Below, in pieces: positions 34,945-42,709 of a DNA stretch of 64,000 bases. A program made the position numbers and the translations under genes. Under the pieces are notes generated by a model. That model saw nothing but the letters and a program-made list of their open reading frames with translations, was not told the DNA's origin and made no database searches. Source of the stretch: Candidatus Sulfotelmatobacter sp. (GTDB lineage Bacteria; Acidobacteriota; Terriglobia; Terriglobales; Acidobacteriaceae); the NCBI GenBank assembly GCA_036500765.1, contig DASYBM010000002.1, positions 124,001 through 188,000 of the forward strand, given 5' to 3'. The number at the start of each line of letters is the position of its first letter. Positions within the stretch are counted from its first letter, which is position 1.

Positions 34945-35095
34945 TTCGTATCAGGGCACGCCTTCAGGCGTGCCGCAGTGGTGCCACTCCGTGTCGGCTT
35001 TAGCCGCTGGGATTCTGCGACGGGCCCAGCGGCTAAAGCCGTTCAAAATTTCGGATGCGAACAACGGCATCGCTGAAGCGATGCCCTAATACGAA
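34945..35095. repeat. family A palindromic repeat, copy 2
   Basis: 151 bp with ends TTCGTATCAGGGC (34945-34957) and GCCCTAATACGAA (35083-35095), one mismatch from perfect. It has the same three-hairpin order as copy 1 (12785-12936), with compensatory differences: the first stem reads GCACGCCTTCAGGCGTGC here against GCATGTCTTTAGACATGC there. It lies between the divergent MFS and uxaC genes. Confidence 0.85.
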
Positions 35096-35124
35096 TCGTT
35101 GTTCTGACAGAACCGCCTCGATGA

Positions 35125-35159
35125 ACTGATATCATTCAGGCTTTACTGACTGATGTCAT
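35125..35159 (+). promoter_or_regulatory. direct repeats ACTGATRTCAT before uxaC
   Basis: ACTGATATCAT at 35125-35135 and ACTGATGTCAT at 35149-35159, 24 bp apart (about two helical turns), ending 21 bp before the uxaC start. TTCTGACAGAA just upstream (35102-35112) is a short palindrome. These could be activator or repressor sites for hexuronate control. Confidence 0.35.
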
Positions 35160-35180
35160 CCGTGGCTTGAATCAGCGCTC

Positions 35181-36617
35181 ATGACCGGCTTTCTTAGCGA
35201 AGACTTTCTGCTGTCGAATGCAGTTGCCCGGCGTCTGTACTCGGAATTTGCCGCGGCGCAGCCCATTCTTGATTACCACTGCCATCTCTCGCCGCGGGAT
35301 ATTGCGGAAAATCGACGGTTCGGCAATCTCTTTGAAATCTGGCTGGAAGGGGACCATTACAAGTGGCGGGCCATGCGAGCCAACGGCATTGCCGAAAAAT
35401 ACATTACTGGCGACGCGGCTCCTTACGAGAAATTTCTGGCCTGGGCGCGAACCGTTCCCTTTACGCTGCGCAATCCGCTCTATCATTGGACGCATCTCGA
35501 ACTGCAACGCTATTTCGGCACCACGGAGTTGCTGGATGAGCGCTCAGCTGCGGCAATCTGGGAGCGGGCGAATGCGGCGCTTGAGGATTTGACCGCGCAT
35601 GCAATTCTGCAAAAATTTCGCGTCGAGGTAGTATGCACCACGGACGATCCGGTCGATGATCTCCGGCATCATCAGGCCATAGCGGAATCGAATCTGACAA
35701 CGAAGGTATTTCCCGCCTTTCGTCCCGACAAGGCGCTGGCGATCGACTACGCGGGGTTTCTGCCTTGGGTCGAGCAGCTTGCGCAGGCTGCGAATGTCGA
35801 CATCCGGGATTTGAGCAGCTTTTTAGAAGCGCTGAAGAAACGTCACGACTATTTTCATTCGCTGGGCTGCCGGCTCTCCGATCACGGACTGGAGCGTTGC
35901 TATGCGACTCCTTGTTCCGAACGGGAGGCTGCGGCGATCTTCTTGAAAGTAATCTCGGCCGCGGCGATCTCTGCGAAAGCGCGCGAAGGCCACAGCATTA
36001 GCTCGGATGAGCGCGAACGTTTCGCTTCGTTCCTGATGCTTTTCTTCGGCCGCCTCGATGCCGAAAAAGGATGGACCAAGCAACTGCATCTGGGAGCGCT
36101 GCGCAACGTGAATACGGCGGCACGCGCGAAATTTGGCGCGGATGCCGGCTTCGATTCTATCGGCGATTTCTCGCAGAGCGGGCCGCTGGCGGCTTACCTT
36201 GATCTGCTGGCGCGGGAAAACGCGCTGCCGAAGATGATTCTGTATAACGTCAATCCCGCGGACACGTTCCAGTTCGCCACTCTGATCGGCAGCTTTCAAG
36301 ATGGCGAGACGCCGGGAAAAATCCAGTATGGCAGCGCCTGGTGGTTCCTCGATCAGAAGCAGGGGATCACGGCGCAGCTCGATGCCTTATCTAACGTGGG
36401 GCTGCTGTCACGGTTTATTGGCATGGTTACGGACTCGCGGTCGTTTATGTCGTATCCGCGACACGAATATTTCCGGCGTGTGCTTTGCGATGTCGTCGGA
36501 CAAGATGTGATGCGCGGGGAACTGCCGGAAGACGATGCGCTGCTGGGGAGACTCATTCAGGACATCTGCTACCGGAACGCCAAAGAGTATTTGCAGTTGC
36601 CGGCGAGCCATACCTAA
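35181..36617 (+). CDS. uxaC: glucuronate isomerase
   Basis: 478 aa. It interconverts D-glucuronate/D-fructuronate and D-galacturonate/D-tagaturonate, the entry step of hexuronate catabolism. Family hallmarks: ILDYHCHLSPRDIAEN near the N-terminus (metal-binding His pair), RVEVVCTTDDPVDDLRHH, GALRNVNTAARAKFGADAGFD, and the C-terminal MVTDSRSFMSYPRHEYFRR. It is divergent from the transporter/ManD series, with a family A repeat and short direct repeats in the shared upstream region. Together with ManD, KdgK and Eda it gives a path from glucuronate to pyruvate if the SDR supplies the reductase step. Confidence 0.95.
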   Translation: MTGFLSEDFLLSNAVARRLYSEFAAAQPILDYHCHLSPRDIAENRRFGNLFEIWLEGDHYKWRAMRANGIAEKYITGDAAPYEKFLAWARTVPFTLRNPLYHWTHLELQRYFGTTELLDERSAAAIWERANAALEDLTAHAILQKFRVEVVCTTDDPVDDLRHHQAIAESNLTTKVFPAFRPDKALAIDYAGFLPWVEQLAQAANVDIRDLSSFLEALKKRHDYFHSLGCRLSDHGLERCYATPCSEREAAAIFLKVISAAAISAKAREGHSISSDERERFASFLMLFFGRLDAEKGWTKQLHLGALRNVNTAARAKFGADAGFDSIGDFSQSGPLAAYLDLLARENALPKMILYNVNPADTFQFATLIGSFQDGETPGKIQYGSAWWFLDQKQGITAQLDALSNVGLLSRFIGMVTDSRSFMSYPRHEYFRRVLCDVVGQDVMRGELPEDDALLGRLIQDICYRNAKEYLQLPASHT

Positions 36618-36727
36618 GCCTCGCCGGAAGCGGCAAGCACAGATAATCGCCTGATAACAACTTCCCGCTTCACTGACTTGCGTAATATTGCGCCTCCTCG
36701 GCGGAAGTGTTCTCCTAAACACTCCCA

Positions 36728-36874
36728 ATGCAGAAAAAAATATTCTGGATGGTCTTCACGATCCTCGGCCTCTTGGCCGATTTTCTGCTCCCGCTGTGGT
36801 GGGCCGTCGCCGCCACCATCCCCATACTCTTTTTTGCTTGGTGGGTAGCCTACCGCAGTGACTGGTTCTACTGA
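36728..36874 (+). CDS. 48-aa small membrane protein
   Basis: A short frame beginning MQKKIFWMVFTILGLLADF and ending AYRSDWFY. It is strongly hydrophobic with two likely membrane segments (about 5-22 and 24-41), a Lys pair before the first and Trp residues at the interfaces. No clear ribosome-binding site (CACTCCCA precedes the ATG). It stands between uxaC and the BlaI operator. The amphipathic layout and clean stop make it more likely than chance, but it is not recognised. Confidence 0.55.
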   Translation: MQKKIFWMVFTILGLLADFLLPLWWAVAATIPILFFAWWVAYRSDWFY

Positions 36875-36958
36875 CCCTTAACTCGCCTTTAGGTATCAAT
36901 GCTTTAGAGAGGCAGCCCGCGCGTTGGTTAGGTCAGGCATCTTAACGCAGGCTTTGCG

Positions 36959-36976
36959 CAACTAACAAATTAGTTG
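36959..36976. promoter_or_regulatory. putative BlaI operator, copy 1
   Basis: CAACTAACAAATTAGTTG: 7-bp inverted arms around CAAA, 58 bp upstream of the blaI start. The same palindrome recurs at 38953-38968 before the HtrA gene. BlaI/MecI-type repressors are dimeric and autoregulate, so this is a good candidate for its own site. Confidence 0.7.
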
Positions 36977-37034
36977 ACCTTTTTCACCCACATCCGTCTG
37001 AATCATTGACGGCGAGGTATCCGAGGAGAAAGCA

Positions 37035-37412
37035 TTGGCGCGTAGCAAGTCCACAACCTTGACGGAAGCTGAGTTGCGCATCATGAATGTGCTGTGGGAT
37101 CGGCACGCGGCGACCGTCCATGAGGTGCTGGAGGCTCTCCCGGCCAAGCCTGCGCTGGCTTACAACTCGGTGCTGACGATCATCCGCATCCTTGAGAAAA
37201 AGGGATACGTCAAACATGTCAAAGATAAGCGCGCGCATGTCTACACCCCGCAAGTTGATCGCAAGGATGCGACGCGCTTTGAAGTGAGGCACCTGGTCAG
37301 CCGGTTCTTTGGCAACTCGCATGAAATGCTTGCGCTGAACGTTCTCGAGGAGACCAGCATCGACGCGGAAGAACTCAGCCGGCTGCGTCAGTTATTGGAG
37401 AGGAGCAAGTGA
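37035..37412 (+). CDS. blaI: BlaI/MecI/CopY-family transcriptional repressor
   Basis: 125-aa winged-helix repressor. Start TTG with GAGGAG 7-12 bases upstream. N-terminal HTH (LTEAELRIMNVLWDRHAATVHEVLEAL ... YNSVLTIIRILEKKGYV) and a C-terminal dimerisation helix (MLALNVLEETSIDAEELSRLRQLLE). In known systems the M56 partner triggers cleavage or release of the repressor. The gene overlaps the M56 gene by 4 bp (GTGA), so they are translated together. The palindrome at 36959-36976 precedes it. Confidence 0.92.
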   Translation: MARSKSTTLTEAELRIMNVLWDRHAATVHEVLEALPAKPALAYNSVLTIIRILEKKGYVKHVKDKRAHVYTPQVDRKDATRFEVRHLVSRFFGNSHEMLALNVLEETSIDAEELSRLRQLLERSK

Positions 37413-38902
37413 CCGAAATTTTTACGATGGCGATGAAGGCGATCCTGGCGATGGCGGCAATTCCAATGACGCTCGCAACTTTCGACCTGAATGCGGTCGC
37501 GCGCATTGCAACCCTGCGGAGTATCGACTGCCTCATCGAAGGCACGCTGATCGCGATGTTTGCGGTTGTGGTTTTGCGGGTGGCGCGGCGGCAGAGTTCG
37601 GCCACGCGATTCGCAGTGTGGTTTGCTGCGCTGGTGGCGATAGCGGCGTTGCCGCTGGTCGGTGGGGCCGGTTGGTTGTCATCGTTGCAAGCTGGGCAGC
37701 AGGCTGGCATTTCCAGCGGGGCCCTGAACAAAGCCGCTATCGTCCTGCCGGCTTCGTGGCCGCTTTACTTGTTGGTGGCATGGGCAGGGATCGCGGGATT
37801 CTTGCTGCTCCGGGTCGCGCGAGGAGTCTGGCATCTGCATGTGCTGCGTAAGAGCTGCGTTCCCGTCGATGTGGCAGCGTTGGATGAGCGCGTGAAGGAA
37901 ACTCTGGCTCGTAGTCAGGCAGCGCGGCGCGTGGATTTTTGCACGTCTGACCGTGTGCAGGTTCCCACTGCCATCGGTTTGGTGAAGCCGGCAGTGGTGG
38001 TGCCAACGTGGGTGATGCAGGAATTATCCTCCGAGGAACTGAATCAGATCGTGCTGCATGAACTCGCCCACCTGAATCGGTGGGACGATTGGACGAATCT
38101 TGCCCAGAAAATCGTGGGTGCGCTTTTCTTTTTTCATCCGGCAGTGTGGTGGATCGAGAAGCAGGTTTCGCTGGAGCGGGAAATGGCCTGCGACGACGCG
38201 GTAGTGGAAGCGACCGCCAGTCCGCGGGCCTATGCCGAGTGCCTGGCGCATCTGGCGGAAAAAACTCTGATTCAGCGCAGCGTGGCTTTGGCGCAAGCTG
38301 CTCTGGGACGCGTTCGGCAGACTTCGTTGCGGGTGGCGCAGATTCTGGATGCAAATCGGAACGCGAATCGGTCGTTGGGAACGGGACGCGGCTGGAGGCC
38401 CGCTGTAGCGATGGTCGGAGCTTTCGCGCTGGCGTGTGTGGTTGGTGTTTCGAGGGCGCCGCGACTGGTGGCGTTTAGCGATAGCGTGCCGGATCGTCCG
38501 GCTATTTCTGCGAACGCAGTGGCGGTTTCCGACTTCGGCATCAGCCCAGGCTCGACCCAGATGCATCTCGTAAAGGCTAGCGCATCGCAGGCGGGGGCGG
38601 ACGAATGCGTCCGCCGCCACGTGGGTCCGGTCTCTCGCGGACAGCAGAATTTCGTACGTGCTGAGGCGAAGCGGGCACGCACTTCGATCATTCAGGCGAA
38701 TCTTCGCCGAAGTCAAGCCAGTGAAGAGATTCCTGTTGCTATCCCCGTTACTTTTACGACCGAAACGCTTTTTGTTGTCGTTCAAGGCAATGAGAATGGT
38801 TCCCCCAGCCGTCCTTTGTTTCAGATCGAAATGTGGCGGGTAATGGTTCTTCATTCTGTCGTAAATGCCGACAGCAACCGAATTCCAGCAAAACAAACAT
38901 AA
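37409..38902 (+). CDS. BlaR1-type M56 membrane metallopeptidase
   Basis: 497 aa. Several N-terminal TM helices, then the zinc protease motif H217-ELAH-221 (LHELAHLNRWDD) and the usual FFHPAVWWIEKQVSLEREMACDDAVV segment, in the antirepressor family of BlaR1/MecR1. A last TM helix lies near residue 330-350. There is no penicillin-binding sensor domain, so the stimulus is probably not a beta-lactam. The C-terminal tail (after about 355) is low in conservation and contains residues GADECVRRHVG, encoded by a half copy of the family B repeat (38594-38624) in frame. The tail also ends on unusual sequence. Likely works with BlaI to control the HtrA gene 110 bp downstream. Confidence 0.88.
   Translation: MTEIFTMAMKAILAMAAIPMTLATFDLNAVARIATLRSIDCLIEGTLIAMFAVVVLRVARRQSSATRFAVWFAALVAIAALPLVGGAGWLSSLQAGQQAGISSGALNKAAIVLPASWPLYLLVAWAGIAGFLLLRVARGVWHLHVLRKSCVPVDVAALDERVKETLARSQAARRVDFCTSDRVQVPTAIGLVKPAVVVPTWVMQELSSEELNQIVLHELAHLNRWDDWTNLAQKIVGALFFFHPAVWWIEKQVSLEREMACDDAVVEATASPRAYAECLAHLAEKTLIQRSVALAQAALGRVRQTSLRVAQILDANRNANRSLGTGRGWRPAVAMVGAFALACVVGVSRAPRLVAFSDSVPDRPAISANAVAVSDFGISPGSTQMHLVKASASQAGADECVRRHVGPVSRGQQNFVRAEAKRARTSIIQANLRRSQASEEIPVAIPVTFTTETLFVVVQGNENGSPSRPLFQIEMWRVMVLHSVVNADSNRIPAKQT
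38594..38624 (+). repeat. family B repeat, half copy inside M56 gene
   Basis: GGGGCGGACGAATGCGTCCG followed by CCGCCACGTGG, identical in its core to the outer half of the full copies. It is in frame within the C-terminal tail of the M56 gene. The other half of the element is absent. Confidence 0.85.
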
Positions 38903-38952
38903 AAACATTTCATGAAAAGCAGCAGGCAGAGTCGAGAAAGTGCAGTCGTAAT

Positions 38953-38968
38953 AACTAACGAATTAGTT
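38953..38968. promoter_or_regulatory. putative BlaI operator, copy 2
   Basis: AACTAACGAATTAGTT, identical to copy 1 (36959-36976) except for one spacer base. It lies 46 bp upstream of the HtrA start and just after the M56 stop. Suggests that HtrA is a BlaI-controlled target. Confidence 0.7.
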
Positions 38969-39013
38969 GGAAATCAAAACTCTAATCAAAACTCTCGAAA
39001 GGAAGTTAACTCA

Positions 39014-40591
39014 ATGAACTTTGACAACGATACTCGCACGAAACCCTTAACCAAATGGATGCGGCGGCTTGCTATGCCAGTGCTGGCTCTGGCGCTGGTC
39101 GCCTCGTTCGTAACCTACGAAGTTGCGAAGCCGGCAACGGCACGAGCCGCAGCTGCGGCTCCCGCGGTCGCGCCGCTCGATACCGATAGCGTCGGCGCTT
39201 TGCTGGCGCTCGACAAGGCGATGGAGACCCTGGCGGCGCGGGTTACACCGGCGGTCGTCAACGTAACCGTTACGTCTCGCACGAAGGCGGATAATGCTGG
39301 CAATCAGCAAATGCCGGATGGCATGCAGCAGTTCTTTGGCCAGCAAGGGGGCCAGCAGGGCCCGTTCGGGCAATTTTTCGGTCCGGGAGGCCCCGGCATG
39401 CGGCAGCGCCAGCCCGAGATTGAACACGGCATGGGCAGCGGTGTGGTCATCTCGCCGGACGGCTATATCGTCACCAACAACCACGTCATCGATGGCGCGG
39501 TCGACATTCGCGTTACGACCAGCAATCGACGCGTGCTCAAAGCCAAGCTCGTGGGCGCCGACCCGCTCACCGATCTGGCAGTACTCAAGGTGAACGCGAC
39601 CGATCTCGCCAGCGCTCCGTGGGGCGATTCGAAAGAAGTGCGGCCGGGCCAGACCGTGCTTGCATTCGGGAATCCTTATGGATTTCGCTTCACCGTAACC
39701 CGCGGCATCGTCAGCGCGATCAACCGCGCCAATCCCGATGCTTCGGACCGCAGCAAGCCGGGTGAGTTCATCCAGACGGATGCGGCCATTAATCCGGGCA
39801 ACTCGGGCGGACCGCTGGTGGATGCGCGGGGCGAAGTTGTGGGCATTAACACGTTCCTGATTTCATCTTCTGGCAGCTTCTCGGGGATGGGATTTGCGAT
39901 CCCCTCGCAGATCGTCAGGCCAACGGTTGAAACCTTGATCCGCGACGGGAAAGTCAGTCATGGCCATATCGGAATCGGAATCGCCGACGTTACGCCGGAG
40001 AATGCCAAGTTCTTCGACGAATCGAATGCGACGGGCGGCGTGGTCACGCAAGTCGACCCCGGTTCGCCGGGAGCCAAAGCTGGTCTGGAAATTGGCGATG
40101 TCATTACGGAAATCGATGGCCAGAAGGTCAGCGATGCGGGCGAACTTCAGGTGCTAGTGGGGCAGAAACAGCCGGGATCGAAGATCACGCTTAAAGTTTT
40201 CCGTGACGGAAAGAGCATGAGCGTTCCGGTGACTCTTGAGGCGCTGGGCGCTCACGGTGCCGAAGCCGGCGATCAATCCGGCAACGGCCAGGGGAAGATG
40301 CGCTGGGGCATTGGCCTGAGTAATCTGACTCCGGACCTGCGCGAGCAGATTCAGGCCCCGAAAGACATCCACGGGGCCGTGATTCAGCAGGTGCAGCCGG
40401 GCAGCTCGGCGGATAATGCCGGACTGCAACAAGGCGACATCATCCTCGAAGTGAATCGCCACAAAGTGCAGTCGGCGGCGGATGTGCAGCAGGCTCTGTC
40501 GAATGTGGCCAAGGGGCAAGATGCGCTGCTGCTGGTGTGGTCGAACGGCGGGAACAGCTTCCGGGTGCTGCATGCGCCTGAAGGCGCCTGA
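39014..40591 (+). CDS. Do/HtrA-family periplasmic serine protease
   Basis: 525 aa from an ATG preceded by AAGGAAG. An N-terminal signal/anchor (WMRRLAMPVLALALVASFV) is followed by a Gln/Gly-rich loop (about 95-135) and a trypsin-like domain with triad His157 (TNNHVIDG), Asp187 (DLAVLKV) and Ser264 (NPGNSGGPLV). Two PDZ domains follow (about 320-400 and 430-515). DegP/DegQ-type envelope quality-control protease. The BlaI-like palindrome 46 bp upstream suggests regulation with the blaI/M56 pair. An upstream start at 38912 would translate the operator and is rejected. Confidence 0.93.
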   Translation: MNFDNDTRTKPLTKWMRRLAMPVLALALVASFVTYEVAKPATARAAAAAPAVAPLDTDSVGALLALDKAMETLAARVTPAVVNVTVTSRTKADNAGNQQMPDGMQQFFGQQGGQQGPFGQFFGPGGPGMRQRQPEIEHGMGSGVVISPDGYIVTNNHVIDGAVDIRVTTSNRRVLKAKLVGADPLTDLAVLKVNATDLASAPWGDSKEVRPGQTVLAFGNPYGFRFTVTRGIVSAINRANPDASDRSKPGEFIQTDAAINPGNSGGPLVDARGEVVGINTFLISSSGSFSGMGFAIPSQIVRPTVETLIRDGKVSHGHIGIGIADVTPENAKFFDESNATGGVVTQVDPGSPGAKAGLEIGDVITEIDGQKVSDAGELQVLVGQKQPGSKITLKVFRDGKSMSVPVTLEALGAHGAEAGDQSGNGQGKMRWGIGLSNLTPDLREQIQAPKDIHGAVIQQVQPGSSADNAGLQQGDIILEVNRHKVQSAADVQQALSNVAKGQDALLLVWSNGGNSFRVLHAPEGA

Positions 40592-40607
40592 GTGCTTCAA
40601 TCAATCG

Positions 40608-40698
40608 CGTGGCCCCGGACGCATTCGGTCCGGGGCTATGCGTTCAGGTTCTTGGTACGGGTACTGCTTGGCGGACGAATGCGTCCGCCGCTACGTGG
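40608..40698 (+). repeat. family B palindromic repeat, longer copy
   Basis: 91 bp between the convergent HtrA and esterase genes. Left half CGTGGCCCCGGACGCATTCG (with one extra G), right half GGCGGACGAATGCGTCCGCC then GCTACGTGG. It differs from the 78-bp copies by a longer centre. The CTACG of its right end gives the TAG stop of the esterase gene. Confidence 0.85.
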
Positions 40699-42646
40699 GC
40701 GGAGGTGAAAAATAGCGCTTTGCGAACTCGAGGAACGTGGGCCAGTTCGGGGCGGGCGTATGGCCGCCGCTGTGTTGGCGGAAGGCGATGTCGCCGCCGA
40801 TCAGCGCAGTTTCGATCGGCGGAAATTCGGTGGTTCCGAGATCTTTCTTTCCTAAGAGGTTGTACACGGGGCCCGCGCCGACTGCGGCGAGGAACATGCC
40901 CTTGGCGTCGACCCAGCCGTCGCCTTTAGCGATTGCTCCGGCGCCGATGAATACCGGACGCGGGGCGCATAGTGCGATTAGCTCATGAGCGTCGATGGGT
41001 AAATCATTCTCCGTCAGCGGCCCGGCATATTTTAGGAAGTTGCCGGCCATCCAGTGATACTCGCCGGTGCCTGCGATGTTTCCGATCTGCTCGCCGAAGT
41101 TGCGGCGGAAGAGCTTCGCTCCAGCTTCTCCGGAGGAACTGATATAGGCAATAGCAAATCGCGCATCATTGGCCATTGCGACCAGCGCCGCTTTCCCGTA
41201 ACGAGAGTGGCCTTCGATTCCGACGCGCTTCGCGTCCACCGCCGGGTCGGTTTCAAAGTAATCGAGGGCGCGGCTCGCGCCCCAGGCCCATGCTCGCAGT
41301 GCGCCCCAGTCGTCGAGTTGGCGCGGCTGGCCTTTATTCACCAGGCCGATCACGCCCTGCGTCAGTCCTTCGCCATTGTCGGGCTGGACGGTTGTGGGAA
41401 TGTAAATCGCATAGCCCCAACCCTGCGCGAGCACTTGCTGCCGCCAGGTGGGTCCGGCGGGCGGGCGCATCATCTCCGGATAACGCTTGATCAACATTGC
41501 CAGGACTTCCGGGCTCAACCCTAATTCCATCATCATCGGCACCGGACCGGGCGCGGTCGCCGGCGTGGTCAGGGTTAGATCGATGTCGACCTTCACCTGC
41601 GGGCAGGCCGAGTTGTCGACGTGGCCGGTTAACTTCTTCGTGATGACGGGAACGTCTCCGACCATCTCTTTGGTCGTGCTCACGACGTCCCAACGGACGC
41701 TGGGTGTTTTTCGGGGTACGCGGCCGTAGATTTCCCGGTCGAAGTCTTCTACGATCTCGGGGCGTCGATCATGCCACCACATTTTCGCCGTCGTAACTTT
41801 GTTCCCGCTTTTTGTGAGCAGGGGATCGGGAAGTTTGGGATACGGATTGGCCTTGGACTCATCGTAATTGGCGGCGTTCGGAGATTTCGGATCTCCGTCG
41901 GCGCCGCGTCGCAGGGCGGTGATGTGCAGCAGATCCATGATGCGCTGATGGTCCTGCTCGGCAGTCAGCGGCCCCGGAGCTGGGGCTGTCGCGGCGGCGG
42001 GCATCTCTTCAATCTTGACATTTGAAAAGATCGCCGTCTCCAAAGTGGTAGCCACATGCGAACAGACGCCCAGGCCCACGTAGACGGGATCCTGCAATCC
42101 CACATATTCCACCGGACCCACGATCTTCAGTTCCTCGCTGGGTTTCCCGGCGTACATCGTGAACCGGCTGCCTTTTCTCTCGAGACGCAGCCGCACCGTA
42201 CCCTCGACCTGCGTCGGGAGTTGATAAGTCTGTTCATTCGCCGCCCCTCGAAACTGCAACGAGGTTAGTCCGTTGCCATGCGATACCGCGTCGGCATACG
42301 CCGATCCGGGGTCGAGGCCCTGACGGATCATCAGCAGTGCCTTACGATGCTCGGCGTCGCTGGCGCCCACCCATTGCACGTCGGCACTGAGTGTCATATC
42401 TCCGGATGCCTTTTTCCACACAAAGTAGAATGCATCGGCAGTGCCCCACACGTTGGCGCCGCCCCCGGTAATCCGGTACTCGCCCGTCGCGGCGTCGTAA
42501 TGGGCGGTGCTTCCGGCCGGCGTCTGCCCCACACTGCTTTGATTCGTGAAGATGCCGAGAGCGCTGGTCTGGGCCAGGCTCATGCCGGCGCCGACGATGA
42601 GACAGATTGCGAACCTGAACACCGTGATTTCGAGTCTCGCGAACAT
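40691..42646 (-). CDS. secreted CE15-like glucuronoyl esterase with N-terminal lectin-like domain
   Basis: 651 aa. A signal peptide (about 1-25, ending SLAQ) is followed by a jelly-roll domain of DUF1349/concanavalin type (about 30-210) and a Pro/Ala linker, then an alpha/beta hydrolase domain. Its nucleophile is Ser481 in GHSRYGKAAL, followed by FAIAYISSSGEAGAKLFRRNFGE, both characteristic of carbohydrate esterase family 15. A C-terminal His (GGHTPAPNWPTFLEFAKRYF) suits the catalytic His. CE15 enzymes cleave esters between lignin and 4-O-methylglucuronate on xylan. This fits the hexuronate cluster nearby. The last codons and stop come from the family B repeat. Confidence 0.85.
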   Translation of the reverse strand: MFARLEITVFRFAICLIVGAGMSLAQTSALGIFTNQSSVGQTPAGSTAHYDAATGEYRITGGGANVWGTADAFYFVWKKASGDMTLSADVQWVGASDAEHRKALLMIRQGLDPGSAYADAVSHGNGLTSLQFRGAANEQTYQLPTQVEGTVRLRLERKGSRFTMYAGKPSEELKIVGPVEYVGLQDPVYVGLGVCSHVATTLETAIFSNVKIEEMPAAATAPAPGPLTAEQDHQRIMDLLHITALRRGADGDPKSPNAANYDESKANPYPKLPDPLLTKSGNKVTTAKMWWHDRRPEIVEDFDREIYGRVPRKTPSVRWDVVSTTKEMVGDVPVITKKLTGHVDNSACPQVKVDIDLTLTTPATAPGPVPMMMELGLSPEVLAMLIKRYPEMMRPPAGPTWRQQVLAQGWGYAIYIPTTVQPDNGEGLTQGVIGLVNKGQPRQLDDWGALRAWAWGASRALDYFETDPAVDAKRVGIEGHSRYGKAALVAMANDARFAIAYISSSGEAGAKLFRRNFGEQIGNIAGTGEYHWMAGNFLKYAGPLTENDLPIDAHELIALCAPRPVFIGAGAIAKGDGWVDAKGMFLAAVGAGPVYNLLGKKDLGTTEFPPIETALIGGDIAFRQHSGGHTPAPNWPTFLEFAKRYFSPPPT

Positions 42647-42709
42647 GGCTCTCTCCCGGGAATATCGGCTATCACTGTATCGCAGCGCCGCGGAGGGTTC
42701 GCTCTATTT

